The notes under the pieces were generated by a model, which ran no database searches, was not told the DNA's origin, and saw only the letters and a list, made by a program, of their open reading frames with translations. A stretch of 64,000 nucleotides of DNA from DASYXT01 sp035934555 (GTDB lineage: Bacteria; Verrucomicrobiota; Verrucomicrobiia; Limisphaerales; UBA8199): contig DASYXT010000069.1 of NCBI GenBank assembly GCA_035934555.1, positions 1-64,000 on the forward strand, written 5' to 3'. Each line of letters opens with the position of its first letter. Positions within the stretch are counted from its first letter, which is position 1. Positions 16,730-25,634 of the stretch are shown in pieces. Made by a program: the position numbers and the translations under genes.

Positions 16730-17764
16730 CTACTCACTCACGCGCACAGCCGTCTTCACCGCATGATTTCCAGCCGCCATTTTCTTAAACAGCGCCGGCA
16801 ACTCGCTCAAGGCGCATTGCCCATCGACAAAATCAGCCGCCCGCACCACACCAGCCTCGATGAACTCAAGCGCGCTCCGAATTGCGTGGGGCGAATGATG
16901 AAAACTGGCCAATAGCGTCAAATTGGAATAGTGGAGCAACGTCGTGTCGAACCTCACGCTGGTTCCCGAAGGGCACCCGCCGAAAAAATTCACCTTGCCG
17001 CCTTTGCGCGCCAGGCGCACGGCCGCTTCCCAAGTCTCGGGCTTGCCGACGGCCTCTATGACGACGTCGTAGGGCGCCTCTGGAATGATAGCTTCGAGCG
17101 GCTCACCTGCGGGAACCTCCACGGCCGCTTCGGCGCCGAGTCGTCGTGCGGTTGCCAGGCGCGTCTCGCCCCGCCCGGCCGCCACGACGGCGCAGCCGAG
17201 ATGACGCGCGAGGGCAACGAACATAAGCCCAATCGGCCCGGCTCCCAGGACCAGGACGCGCTGACCGGCGCGCAAGCCAGTCTCCGCGAGCCCCTGGACG
17301 ACGCAGGCCAAAGGTTCGACCAATGCGGCGTCGTGGAACGCCGTCGCGGGTTTGAGCCGCAGCATGTTCTTTTGGGCCACCCGTGCCGGCACGATAATCG
17401 ACTCGGCATAAGCGCCGTTGAGGAAGAGCAGATCGTCGCAAAGGTTCGGCTGGCCGGACTGGCAGTAAAGACAAGTGCCGCACGGGGCGGAGTTAGCGGC
17501 CACCACCCGCTCGCCCACCTGCCAGTCCGACGGGGCACTTTTCCGCAGGGCAGAGACCTCGACAATTACGCCTGCCAGTTCGTGGCCGAACACCGTCGGC
17601 GGCACCAGCATGCGCGCGTGGTAGCCGCGTTTGAATACCTTCAGGTCCGTGCCGCAGGTCAGCGCCGCTTCGATGCGGATGCGCACTTCGCCCGGCCCAA
17701 GCGGACGCTCGGGCACGTTTTCAATGCGCAGATCTTCTTTGCCATGCAAGACGGCTGCTTTCAT
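16730..17764 (-). CDS. Zinc-dependent alcohol/polyol dehydrogenase (MDR family)
   Basis: A 344-residue medium-chain dehydrogenase. Catalytic zinc ligands can be placed at C37 (TCGTD) and H61-E62 (FGHELAG). The structural zinc lobe is CGTCLYCQSGQPNLC, and the nucleotide-binding motif is VLGAGPIGLM. It resembles sorbitol or threonine dehydrogenase-like enzymes that oxidise secondary alcohols with NAD(P); the exact substrate is open. It converges on nuoD with a 30-base gap and is divergent from the DUF971 gene. Complete, with no truncation. Confidence 0.87.
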   Translation of the reverse strand: MKAAVLHGKEDLRIENVPERPLGPGEVRIRIEAALTCGTDLKVFKRGYHARMLVPPTVFGHELAGVIVEVSALRKSAPSDWQVGERVVAANSAPCGTCLYCQSGQPNLCDDLLFLNGAYAESIIVPARVAQKNMLRLKPATAFHDAALVEPLACVVQGLAETGLRAGQRVLVLGAGPIGLMFVALARHLGCAVVAAGRGETRLATARRLGAEAAVEVPAGEPLEAIIPEAPYDVVIEAVGKPETWEAAVRLARKGGKVNFFGGCPSGTSVRFDTTLLHYSNLTLLASFHHSPHAIRSALEFIEAGVVRAADFVDGQCALSELPALFKKMAAGNHAVKTAVRVSE

Positions 17765-17840
17765 GCCGGTTGGTTATGCAGTGAAACGGGCTGGAGCGGA
17801 AGTGGAAACTTGACCCGAACGTTCAACAATTCAAGCTGTT

Positions 17841-18146
17841 GTGGATATGAAGCCAGTGGATGTCCAAACGATCGGCCAAACCCTTGCCGTTAAATGGGAG
17901 GACAGGACGGAGACATTTATCACGCTGGAGCGGCTGCGCCGGGCGTGCCCATGCGCCGGCTGCAAGGGCGAAACTGACATTATGGGCAATCTCTACAAGA
18001 ATCCCGAGCAACCGTTGACCCCGCCTGCATTTCAATTGCGGTCGGTGCAATGGGTCGGCAGTTACGGTCTCCAACCGGTTTGGGCCGATGGTCATGCCAC
18101 CGGGATTTATTCCTTTGAATATCTGCAAACGCTCGGCGAGGCTTGA
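17841..18146 (+). CDS. DUF971 domain protein
   Basis: A 101-residue protein of the DUF971 family (gamma-butyrobetaine hydroxylase-like N-terminal domain). The signature is LAVKWEDRTETFITLERLRRACPCAGCKGE, with three cysteines (CPCAGC) that may bind metal, and the C-terminal YGLQPVWADGHATGIYSFEYLQTL. Such stand-alone proteins are linked to iron-sulfur cluster assembly in some bacteria. Start is uncertain by a few codons: an ATG at 17847 or 17841 both fit. Confidence 0.85.
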   Translation: MDMKPVDVQTIGQTLAVKWEDRTETFITLERLRRACPCAGCKGETDIMGNLYKNPEQPLTPPAFQLRSVQWVGSYGLQPVWADGHATGIYSFEYLQTLGEA

Positions 18147-18199
18147 CGGCCTTTCGAGGTTCAGGCGTACCTATTAGGAGCTGGAACGGTTATGGGGAT

Positions 18200-18231
18200 A
18201 AAAAACCACCGGCCTCATTGGAGGCCGGTGG
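18200..18231 (-). terminator. Strong intrinsic terminator of the pilus operon
   Basis: A perfect 11-base stem, CCACCGGCCTC (18206-18216) and GAGGCCGGTGG (18221-18231), with a 4-base loop. On the minus strand it is followed by six T (18205-18200). It lies 33 bases beyond the secretin stop codon and should end the PilMNO-secretin transcript. Confidence 0.88.
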
Positions 18232-18263
18232 GTAACCTTGGCAGAAAGGAAAGTGGTTACTAC

Positions 18264-20105
18264 TTATTTGTTCGAGTCGGGTATGGCAGCGAACCTTCCG
18301 GCGCTATCCGGCTGGGTGGTGCTGGTGGTGCCGGGCGTAGCCGACTGGTCGGGCTTGCTCCAGTCTTTGGGCTTGCCGCTGTCCCAGGCCGACCAATCGG
18401 GCCCGAGATAGTCGCTGCTGGGCACCGGTGTGCTCAGGTAATCAGTCCGGGTGGGCTGAAAGTCGCTATCCTTAACGATGGTAGGAGTAAGGAAGACAAT
18501 CAGGTTATTCTTGTTACGGCTCTTGATATCCTGGCGGAAGAGCAAACCTATACCGGGAATATCACCGAGCAAGGGAACCTTCACATTGGAGATGTCTTCT
18601 TCATCAGAGATGAGGCCGCCCATGACGAGCGTGTCGCCGCTGGGAATAAGGACCGAGGTCTGAATGTCACGCGTCAGGAACGAATTGACGGAGTTATTGA
18701 GGCCGCCGACGGTGGACTTAACCAGCGGTCCAAGACGCATCACCGAGGGCTGCACATGCAGGTTGATGTAGTCATTAGCCGAAATGCGCGGAGTCACCTT
18801 CAGGCGAACCGTGAGGTTGGAATAACTGATCATCGAACCGCCCGCGGTCTGGACGGTCCCCGCGGTGACGTTGACGATGGGGAACATGGTGCCAACCTCG
18901 ATGGTGGCCATTTCATTGTCCAGGGTCACGGTACGAGGGGTCGAGAGGACCTTGGTTTCAGAGTTCTGGTTGAGGAAGGAAATGACCGCGCTGACACCAT
19001 CGGCGTTGAGGAACGCCATGCTGGGGTTAAACGCGCTGCCGGCGCTCAAATTCATCAGCACCTGCGGAACATTCAGGATGTTGTTCGGCACAGGCAGCAA
19101 GCCGCTGGTAACGGGAGCGCCGTTTTCGATCGGAGCACCAACCGAGTCGGCGCTGCCGCGGGCAAAGGCGTTGTTGCCGAAGGACACGTGCTGATTGGCG
19201 AGCGTGCCGCTCCAGTCGATGCCTTTGGCGGTAGAAGGATTAAACGACGTCTCCAGCAAACGGCCCTCGATCAGCACCTGCTTGGTTTGGGTGTCGAGCC
19301 GAGCGATCAGTTCATCGACTTCACTCAGTTCTTTATCGGTCGCCAGGACGACCAGTTGGCTGGTGCGAACGTCGGGCACAACCTTGCTGCGCTTGTCGGT
19401 AAAGACGTTTTGGACCATCGCCAGCAGGTTGCTGGGGCTGGCGTATTTAAGCTGAATGACTTTGGTCACCAACGGGTCGGGCGCCGCAGGGTCGCGAACG
19501 GTGACGCGGGCAATCTTGCTCTTGGGGTCTTCGACCAATTGCAGGTTGTAGGTGCCCAACAGAGCGGTGAGCGCCTGCGCGGCAGTCACATTCTCCCAAC
19601 GGATAGATACGCTGGGCTGGGGCACCGGTTTGCCGTCAGGGCCGATTTGACCAAATGAAACGCGCGGATCGAGGATATAATTGAGTCCGGCCTGGCGCGC
19701 CAGGTTCTTAATGGCGTCGGTGATGGGCACGTCATCCATAGTGATCAGCGTGATCACTCCGCCGGGCGGCGTGTTGGTGTCCGTGCCGGAGGCGGCATTG
19801 GGATCAGCCGCGGGGGTGGCTTGAGCCGCCTGGGCCGGCGCATTGGTATCGGCCGCGGGGGTAGCTTGGGCCACCTGGACCGGCGCATTGGTGTCAGCCG
19901 CGGGGGCAGCTTGAGCCACCTGGACTGGCGCATTGGTGTCGCCGGCCGGTTGCTGCGCAGCAGACGGCTGCGTCGTCTCGGCCGTGGGCGCGACACTGTT
20001 GGTGGCGACCGGGACATCACCAGCAGGAATATTGGTTTGGGCCATGGCCGCCAAACTCCATGTGGCCAGCCCAACGACCGCGAGAATGTACTGTTTCGAT
20101 TTCAT
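18264..20105 (-). CDS. pilQ: Type IV pilus/type II secretion-like secretin (PilQ/GspD family)
   Basis: A 613-residue outer-membrane secretin. A signal peptide (residues 1-22, ends at AMA-Q) is followed by a low-complexity Ala/Pro/Thr/Asn region with three 15-residue repeats (about 57-105). An STN-like domain follows (DDVPITDAIKNLARQAGLNYIL), then N-domains (YASPSNLLAMVQNVFTDKRSKVV), and the secretin core from about residue 390 to 590 with LIPSGDTLVMGGLISDEED and VPLLGDIPGIGLLFR. It is the last gene of the pilus operon. The order PilM-PilN-PilO-PilP-like-secretin mirrors the Akkermansia Amuc_1102-1098 locus. It probably forms the pore for a pilus or pseudopilus. Confidence 0.9.
   Translation of the reverse strand: MKSKQYILAVVGLATWSLAAMAQTNIPAGDVPVATNSVAPTAETTQPSAAQQPAGDTNAPVQVAQAAPAADTNAPVQVAQATPAADTNAPAQAAQATPAADPNAASGTDTNTPPGGVITLITMDDVPITDAIKNLARQAGLNYILDPRVSFGQIGPDGKPVPQPSVSIRWENVTAAQALTALLGTYNLQLVEDPKSKIARVTVRDPAAPDPLVTKVIQLKYASPSNLLAMVQNVFTDKRSKVVPDVRTSQLVVLATDKELSEVDELIARLDTQTKQVLIEGRLLETSFNPSTAKGIDWSGTLANQHVSFGNNAFARGSADSVGAPIENGAPVTSGLLPVPNNILNVPQVLMNLSAGSAFNPSMAFLNADGVSAVISFLNQNSETKVLSTPRTVTLDNEMATIEVGTMFPIVNVTAGTVQTAGGSMISYSNLTVRLKVTPRISANDYINLHVQPSVMRLGPLVKSTVGGLNNSVNSFLTRDIQTSVLIPSGDTLVMGGLISDEEDISNVKVPLLGDIPGIGLLFRQDIKSRNKNNLIVFLTPTIVKDSDFQPTRTDYLSTPVPSSDYLGPDWSAWDSGKPKDWSKPDQSATPGTTSTTQPDSAGRFAAIPDSNK
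19792..19936 (-). repeat. Three tandem 45-base repeats inside the secretin gene
   Basis: Three copies of a 45-base unit encoding NAPVQVAQAAPAADT-like 15-mers, with small differences. They form a flexible linker between the signal peptide and the first folded domain. The near-identity at DNA level makes copy-number change by slippage likely. Confidence 0.7.
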
Positions 20106-20284
20106 TTAAGTTACTTTTTTCAGACGTTGTCCAGCATGACTCATTACTTTGTCTCTAGGGTTTGTTTAGCAGTCGGGGTGCCAACAGCGCCTCAGCGCGG
20201 GTAGGCAGCAGAAACTCCGCAGGAAATGGCCACTTCCACAGGCGATTGTCTAGGTACGGGACAAACATGCGGCTGCCTTTGGGT

Positions 20285-20767
20285 TTAGAGGCCGCGGAAA
20301 CGCAACTCGCGCCGCTGGCCTTTGACGATGATCACCGCAAAGTCGTCCCCGATGTCTTCGCACTTGATCAACTCCTTGTTGCCGCCGGGCAACCGGACCT
20401 CGCCTTCTTCGCCCTTCTCGAAGGTGCGGCCGTTGATGATAACGGTGCGTTTGGGTGGGCTGGTGATGCCGTTCAAAACGAAGGAGCTGAGATCAACCGT
20501 GCTTGGTCGAGCTTTCTGCGACACCTCCGGCCCGAAGCCCGAGTTGGGGAAAAAAGGGTTACGTCCCTGTCTGGCATTAGCCGGGACCACAAACACCGAC
20601 TGCGGGATTTCCACGACCACAGGTTGATTGGTCTTGGGGTCGGGGGCCACGGGGCCAGGCGGATTTTTCGCTGCACCCTCTGCATGGGGCACCAACGCCG
20701 CCACCCAGGCCAGCACCACCGCAACGGCGGTGGCATTCAAGATCGAGAAAAACCTTTCAGACTTCAT
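20285..20767 (-). CDS. PilP/GspC-like pilus assembly protein (Amuc_1099 type)
   Basis: A 160-residue protein with an N-terminal signal anchor (ILNATAVAVVLAWVAALVPHAEGA, residues 8-31), a proline-rich linker, then GRNPFFPNS (about residues 68-76) and a C-terminal small beta domain (VLNGITSPPKRTVIINGRTFEKGEEGEVRL). The pattern, including a domain like the homology region of PilP/GspC that contacts the secretin, fits a periplasmic linker between the inner-membrane PilMNO complex and the secretin. The start used is the ATG at 20767; the gene follows the PilO-like gene by 7 bases. Annotation by position and layout rather than strong motif. Confidence 0.7.
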   Translation of the reverse strand: MKSERFFSILNATAVAVVLAWVAALVPHAEGAAKNPPGPVAPDPKTNQPVVVEIPQSVFVVPANARQGRNPFFPNSGFGPEVSQKARPSTVDLSSFVLNGITSPPKRTVIINGRTFEKGEEGEVRLPGGNKELIKCEDIGDDFAVIIVKGQRRELRFRGL

Positions 20768-20774
20768 AAAACGT

Positions 20775-21359
20775 TCAGGAGGTTCCCGGTTTGACCAATG
20801 CCGCAATCTCCATTCTGAAAGAGAGCCGTTCTTTTTCTGTTGCGGCCAGCCCGGAGGCGGGCTCGATGCTCAGGTTCAGCACACGGACGTAGGGGAATTG
20901 GTTTTCAAAATCGGCGATGAACCTGCCCAACTCGTAGTATTGGGCCGAACCGCCGATGGTGATGGTCGCTTGCTTGTAAGGAAAGTTTGCCAGCATGGTG
21001 ACATCTTTGGGTCCGTCGATTTGGCTGTACTGCGGGATATCAATTTTGTAGCCGAGTTTGAATTGGCGCAGGGTATTGATCGCCCAGGAATAGAGGTCGC
21101 CGGAGGCCATCGTATCTTCGATCGCGGCGAGATTTTTGCGGGCATCGCAGAGCTCGGCCTCAATCTGGCTAGCCGCGGCGATGGTGCGCTTGACCTGCTG
21201 CACTTTTTGCTCGGCGGTATCGCGAGCGGCGCGCATGTCGGCCAAATTCTTGGTTTGGGCTTTGTAAACCATGGTGTACCACACGCCGGCGGCAACTGCC
21301 AATCCCAGCACAACCAAGAGCAGTTGGTTGCGTTTCTCGGTGCTTAATTTGATCGTCAT
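20775..21359 (-). CDS. PilO-like pilus assembly protein (Amuc_1100-type)
   Basis: A 194-residue bitopic inner-membrane protein: a short cytoplasmic tail, a membrane helix (QLLLVVLGLAVAAGVWYTMV, residues 10-29), a coiled coil (TKNLADMRAARDTAEQKVQQV) and a ferredoxin-like periplasmic domain (ATITIGGSAQYYELGRFIADFENQFPYVRVLNLSI). This is the PilO layout. By position it corresponds to Akkermansia Amuc_1100, the protein noted for host signalling there. The ATG at 21359 overlaps the PilN-like stop in ATGA. Confidence 0.8.
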   Translation of the reverse strand: MTIKLSTEKRNQLLLVVLGLAVAAGVWYTMVYKAQTKNLADMRAARDTAEQKVQQVKRTIAAASQIEAELCDARKNLAAIEDTMASGDLYSWAINTLRQFKLGYKIDIPQYSQIDGPKDVTMLANFPYKQATITIGGSAQYYELGRFIADFENQFPYVRVLNLSIEPASGLAATEKERLSFRMEIAALVKPGTS

Positions 21360-22024
21360 CGCGTCTTCTCCGGGTAACGGCATTGCAGGGTAAATTGCAC
21401 GTAAGCCTTGCCCTCGAGGCTGCTGGGCGGTGAGAGGCTAATCAGCCGGACTTCATTGCTGGTGCCCATCATGCTTAGGAAATAGGGGCAATCCGCGACC
21501 GATTTCTTGAACTTGTTGACCTGGTCGCCGGGATTGGCGCCGCTATCGCGCGCTTCGAGCGTCAGCGTAATTTTCTCGGTGACACTGGCCGGGCGTCCCG
21601 GCGTGGTGTGGCCATCGCTGGTCTTGGGTTTGATACCCTCATTTAAAACGTAATTCTGGTCGGCATTGAACCGGATGAGCTGGACGTCATCGATAGGGGT
21701 GTGCTGGAGTGCGTCGAGCAAAGTCCCATAGAGGAGGCGATTGGTGGCGAGCTGCTGCAGCGCGCCCAAGCGCTGGGTGACCTCCTGAAGATGCGCCTGA
21801 TTATCGAGCACCTGTTTGTATTCCTTCTGGCGGGCGTTCAACAGTGCCTCAGCCCGGGTGCTTTCAGCTTTGACGAAGCTGACTTTGACCTGGAGCCAGA
21901 TGCTGGCGACGACCATGGCCACCAGCAAGGATGCTCCGACCCAAATGGCGCGCTTGACGGGGTCGCGGCGGCGTAAATCCTCCAGCGCCTGGGCCTCCGC
22001 GAGCAGATTGATGCGTATAGGCAT
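21356..22024 (-). CDS. PilN-like pilus assembly protein
   Basis: A 222-residue bitopic protein. It begins MPIRINLLAEAQALEDLRRRDPVKR, the conserved PilN-type N-terminus that inserts into PilM, then a membrane helix (AIWVGASLLVAMVVASIWLQV, residues 26-46) and a periplasmic coiled coil (RAEALLNARQKEYKQVLD) with a C-terminal domain. It lies between the PilM and PilO-like genes. Partner of PilO in the alignment subcomplex. Confidence 0.8.
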   Translation of the reverse strand: MPIRINLLAEAQALEDLRRRDPVKRAIWVGASLLVAMVVASIWLQVKVSFVKAESTRAEALLNARQKEYKQVLDNQAHLQEVTQRLGALQQLATNRLLYGTLLDALQHTPIDDVQLIRFNADQNYVLNEGIKPKTSDGHTTPGRPASVTEKITLTLEARDSGANPGDQVNKFKKSVADCPYFLSMMGTSNEVRLISLSPPSSLEGKAYVQFTLQCRYPEKTR

Positions 22025-22028
22025 AGGA

Positions 22029-23102
22029 TTAAAGAGCGGCGACGGCCGCGCCGGCCGCGACGGCCAATTGCGGGGCGACGTGGTCGATTTCAGCGGCTTG
22101 TTGCGGCGGCAACTCGAGATCCATAAAGCTTAACGGGTTCCACGGCTTGCACTCGGCCATGAGTTCGGCTTGCAGGATCGAGACGATGAAATCGGAACGC
22201 GCCGAACCGCCGCTGATGAAAACCTGCGTGACAGGTTTGTCCTGCTGGTGTTCAAAGAAGTCGAGGGAAGCGCGCAATTCACGTCCGAGCGGCGAAACCA
22301 GAGTTTCAAGGTTGGTCTGCACCTCGGCGGGCATGCCGACCTTAATGCCCTCAGCCTCGGCGTAACTGATGCCAAGCGACTCGGCCAGGCCGCTGGTGAG
22401 TTTGTCCCCACCGATCGCGACGACGCGGCTCAGCACCAATTCGCCTTCCTGCAACACACAAATGCTGGTATTCTTGAAGCCGATATCCACGAGGGCAACC
22501 ACATCGCGAGAGAAGATTTCGGGCATAGCCATTTCGAAGGCATTCACCGGGCCCAGCAAGCCGGGGACAATATGGTCAGCCGCAAGCCCGGTGGCGCGGA
22601 TGGCCGCTTGCATTTCGTCGATCAATTGACGGCGGGCTCCGGCTACCAACACCCGCATTTTGGCGCCCCCGGAGGAATTCTTGGTTTTCTCGGCGGGTTT
22701 GGCGCCGGTGCGCGGCGGGATGATAAAGCAATCAAAGACGTGCCCGGGCAAGTCCTGCTGCAGGTAATTCTTGGTATTATTCTTGAGGACCTGCCGCATG
22801 TCGCCGACGGGCATCTGTGGCAACTCGGCGTGGCGGACAATGGATTCATTGACACCGACGGCGAGACTGACGGCGCGCGGTTTGGTTTCGAGGGTCTGGC
22901 ACACGTTCTTGATGTGCTCGCCGAGCAAATCGGCGGAAAGATTCTTTTCGTAAATGGGCGCGTCCAGCAGCGCGTAGCGCGTCAGCGCGAAGCGGTCGCC
23001 CCTGCGCTGCACTTGCACCGCTTTGGTCGTTCGTCCGCCCAAGTCGATCGAGAGCAACTGGTCTCGAGTCTTGGCCGCGCCGTTTAAGAATGGCAGTGCC
23101 AT
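22029..23102 (-). CDS. pilM: PilM-like actin-fold pilus assembly ATPase-like protein
   Basis: A 357-residue cytoplasmic actin/FtsA-fold protein. The nucleotide-binding motif LLSIDLGGRTTKAVQV is near residues 16-31 and a second phosphate-binding segment VVALVDIGFKNTSICVLQEGEL is at about 200-221. The adenosine motif is FISGGSARSDFI (about 295-306). It should bind the PilN N-terminus on the cytoplasmic face of the inner membrane. First gene of the operon; the other four genes follow within a few bases each. No pilin, PilB or PilT is in the window. Confidence 0.85.
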   Translation of the reverse strand: MALPFLNGAAKTRDQLLSIDLGGRTTKAVQVQRRGDRFALTRYALLDAPIYEKNLSADLLGEHIKNVCQTLETKPRAVSLAVGVNESIVRHAELPQMPVGDMRQVLKNNTKNYLQQDLPGHVFDCFIIPPRTGAKPAEKTKNSSGGAKMRVLVAGARRQLIDEMQAAIRATGLAADHIVPGLLGPVNAFEMAMPEIFSRDVVALVDIGFKNTSICVLQEGELVLSRVVAIGGDKLTSGLAESLGISYAEAEGIKVGMPAEVQTNLETLVSPLGRELRASLDFFEHQQDKPVTQVFISGGSARSDFIVSILQAELMAECKPWNPLSFMDLELPPQQAAEIDHVAPQLAVAAGAAVAAL

Positions 23103-23339
23103 GGTCGCTTTCTCTAAATTTCCTGAGGTTCAGTTAACCGGCTTGCGACGGTGTTCGGTGGAGGAGAAAGCAACCTGCGGGCCAGAAAGAGTGGCAAGGC
23201 GGTGGCGGGGGCGGTTCTCCGGAAGAAATCATGAAAAATTCAGGCGCGCGCACCCGCGGCGCCCCTGGCGAGTGTCTTAACCCTGGGCAGGCTTGCCCAA
23301 GTCCTCGGCGCAAACCCGCACCGCCGAGGGTTCCGCCAC

Positions 23340-24218
23340 TCAGGTCAGCCGCTTGGCGCGCAATTGGATTTCGGCCAGGAACGCTTGAAGGAACGAGGAC
23401 ATTTTGCCACGCCACAACGCCCCAATAATGACGGGAGGGAACTCGGTTTGGGGCAGCGGCAAGGCGCGGACCCCCGCCGCGCGGCCAGCCTGAGGCACCA
23501 GCACGGAAACCCCAATCCCAAACCCGTTCGCGACATAGGTCTCAACCAGATCGACGGAACTGACTTCCAGGCTGGGAAACCAATCGACTCCCAGGCCGGT
23601 GAGGCCCTGCTGGAAATGTTTACAGATGGCCACGGCTTCGGGCAGGCAGATTAACGGCTCCTGGATGCGGTCGCGTTTCCAAAGCTGGGCCGGGTCGGTG
23701 ATCGGGCTGTCTTTGGGCACGAGCAGAATCAGCGGCAGCTCGAGCAAAGGTTGGGCGTGAATGCCGGGACCGGATTTTTTCTCGATGAGGGTCACTGCCA
23801 AATCCAGTTCCTCGCGTTGCAAGAGACTCTCCAGTTCGGTAGGGTGACCTTCGCGCAGTGAAATGCGCAGATGCGGATAACGACGCTGAATGTCGCGGAA
23901 AAACTCGGGCAAATGATCGCGCAGGACGATGGTTGAAGCGCCAATGCGGATTTGGCGCGCCTGGCCACCCTGCATTTCACTGGCGATCTGGTCCAGGTTC
24001 GAGAAGAAAGGATGAATGAATTTGAAAAGCTTCTCGCCGGCCGGGGTCAGCGCGAAAGGCCGGCGTTGAAAAAGGACTACGCCAAGGTACTCCTCGAGTT
24101 GGGACACCTGCCCGCTGACGGCCGGTTGTTGAATGCCATAAGGAATGTTGCGCACCGCCTCCGTGATGCCCCCGTGCCGCGCGACGTAATAAAACAATTC
24201 GAGGTGGTGGATATTCAT
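23340..24218 (-). CDS. LysR-type transcriptional regulator
   Basis: A 292-residue LysR regulator. The winged helix-turn-helix is at residues 1-60 (MNIHHLELFYYVARHGGITEAVRN, QPAVSGQVSQLEEYLGVVLFQR), followed by the effector-binding domain (IRIGASTIVLRDHLPEFFRDIQRRYPHLRISLREG). The target gene cannot be named. It is followed by a 237-base gap to the pilM start in which I see no gene. The TPR gene lies upstream on the same strand, 27 bases away, so they may share a transcript. Confidence 0.9.
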   Translation of the reverse strand: MNIHHLELFYYVARHGGITEAVRNIPYGIQQPAVSGQVSQLEEYLGVVLFQRRPFALTPAGEKLFKFIHPFFSNLDQIASEMQGGQARQIRIGASTIVLRDHLPEFFRDIQRRYPHLRISLREGHPTELESLLQREELDLAVTLIEKKSGPGIHAQPLLELPLILLVPKDSPITDPAQLWKRDRIQEPLICLPEAVAICKHFQQGLTGLGVDWFPSLEVSSVDLVETYVANGFGIGVSVLVPQAGRAAGVRALPLPQTEFPPVIIGALWRGKMSSFLQAFLAEIQLRAKRLT

Positions 24219-24245
24219 ATTGGCGCTGGGATGGTTCCGATTCGG

Positions 24246-25628
24246 TCAGCCGGGATCAATGATGATTTTGTCCCGGGTGGGCGGCGGGGGCGGTGACGGC
24301 GCCGCGGTGAGGGTCTGGAGCCGGCGGCGGGCGGCAAAGGCCTGGGCGGTGCCGGGGAACTCGGCGAGGATTTGCTCGAGCAACGCGCGCGCAGCAGCGG
24401 CGTCCTGCCGGTACTTGAGCTGCCAGGCCGCCATCAGCGCCAGCCAGTCCGCCCGCTTGCCCGCCGGTTGCTCCGGCAAAGTCAGCAACAATTGAATTTG
24501 CTCGAGCGCGTGGTCGGGCCGGTTCAAATGTTCGGCGAAGAGGCGGGCGAGCTTTTCGCGGGCCGGGACATTGTTGGGGTCCTGTTTGAGGTGCTCGACG
24601 CAGTCATTGGCGGAGCGAATGGCCTGGTCGCGTTGGAGCGGCGGCACCGGTTCATCCAAGCCATCACCCAGCGCCGGCAGGGGGATGGGGCGCGCGGCCT
24701 GCGCGTCGCGCAACTCGGCCGCCGAGCGCGGCAATTGGTTGATGCGCAATTGCGCCATGTGTGCCAGGTGCGTGCCAGGCAGGCGCTCGCAAATGATCTG
24801 AAGGGCGCGGCGCGCGGCCACTGGATCGCCGGCGAGTTTCAACTGCCAATCCGCCAACTTGTGCAGGGCCTGGGCCAATTGGGAAGGTGTGACCTTCGGC
24901 TGTTCGGCAATGTCCAGCACGGTCTGCGCGGCTTCGGTGAGATCGCTGAACTGCTTGGCGTACAATTCCGCCAGCATCATCCAGCCCTCGAAATCATCCT
25001 CGCTCTTTTCCAGCTCTCGGATGATCTCGACCTCCGCTTCGCTGTATTTGCCGAACTTGATGCGGGCGATGGCGCGAGCGTACATTGGCGGAAGCCGACG
25101 CGGGTGAAGCAGGCCGGGGGCGTAGCCGGCCATGGGCGCGAGCAGGACCAGAGCCCCCACCCCCAGCCAGGGCCAACCCCCCAGGACCAGGATGCAAAAC
25201 ACCGGCACACACAGTGCCAGGCAGCAGGTCCGGCATAAGGATTTAAAATCCTTGCGTGGCTCCGGGTCGGTTACCTGCGCAGTGCTGAACAATACCCAGC
25301 CCAGCGTGCCCGCCCCCCAATAGGTGCTGATGAGGAAGAATCCCAATGCGACCACAAAGACGAACTCGGGCATCCAGCCGGTGCCGCTGTTTTGGGCGGC
25401 CTGCACCTGCGGCATGAACGGCTGCAGGTTCCAGGATAACCCAATATTCATCAGGGCCCAGACACAGAGCGGCAGCGCCAGCCCTTTTGCCGACCATGTC
25501 GCTAACCAGCGCCGCAGGCGCGCGCGCTTGGTTTCAGGTGTCAGGCGCAACGTCAGCGCCCAAACCGCTCCCAGAACCGCCGCGCCCAGCCCGAACAACA
25601 CCACAAAGCTGGCAAACGCCGGCACCAT
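24246..25628 (-). CDS. Membrane protein with C-terminal TPR repeats
   Basis: A 460-residue protein. The first 210 residues have five or so hydrophobic segments (VVLFGLGAAVLGAVWAL, ALPLCVWALMNIGLSW, FVFVVALGFFLISTYW, LCRTCCLALCVPVFCILV, VGALVLLAPMAGYA). The rest is a solenoid of TPR-like repeats (FGKYSEAEVEIIRELEKSEDDFEGWMMLAELY, ALEQIQLLLTLPEQPAGKRADWLALMAAW) facing the cytoplasm by inference. A Pro-rich tail ends it. I know no function; it probably scaffolds partners. It lies 6 bases after the DUF1015 gene, so co-transcription is likely. Confidence 0.7.
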   Translation of the reverse strand: MVPAFASFVVLFGLGAAVLGAVWALTLRLTPETKRARLRRWLATWSAKGLALPLCVWALMNIGLSWNLQPFMPQVQAAQNSGTGWMPEFVFVVALGFFLISTYWGAGTLGWVLFSTAQVTDPEPRKDFKSLCRTCCLALCVPVFCILVLGGWPWLGVGALVLLAPMAGYAPGLLHPRRLPPMYARAIARIKFGKYSEAEVEIIRELEKSEDDFEGWMMLAELYAKQFSDLTEAAQTVLDIAEQPKVTPSQLAQALHKLADWQLKLAGDPVAARRALQIICERLPGTHLAHMAQLRINQLPRSAAELRDAQAARPIPLPALGDGLDEPVPPLQRDQAIRSANDCVEHLKQDPNNVPAREKLARLFAEHLNRPDHALEQIQLLLTLPEQPAGKRADWLALMAAWQLKYRQDAAAARALLEQILAEFPGTAQAFAARRRLQTLTAAPSPPPPPTRDKIIIDPG

Positions 25629-25634
25629 ACTTGA

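Noticed and set aside
24372..25238. A 288-residue open frame on the plus strand
   Set aside because: It is antisense to the TPR membrane protein, and its composition is that of a mirrored frame (runs of Arg, Gly and Gln without hydrophobic pattern).
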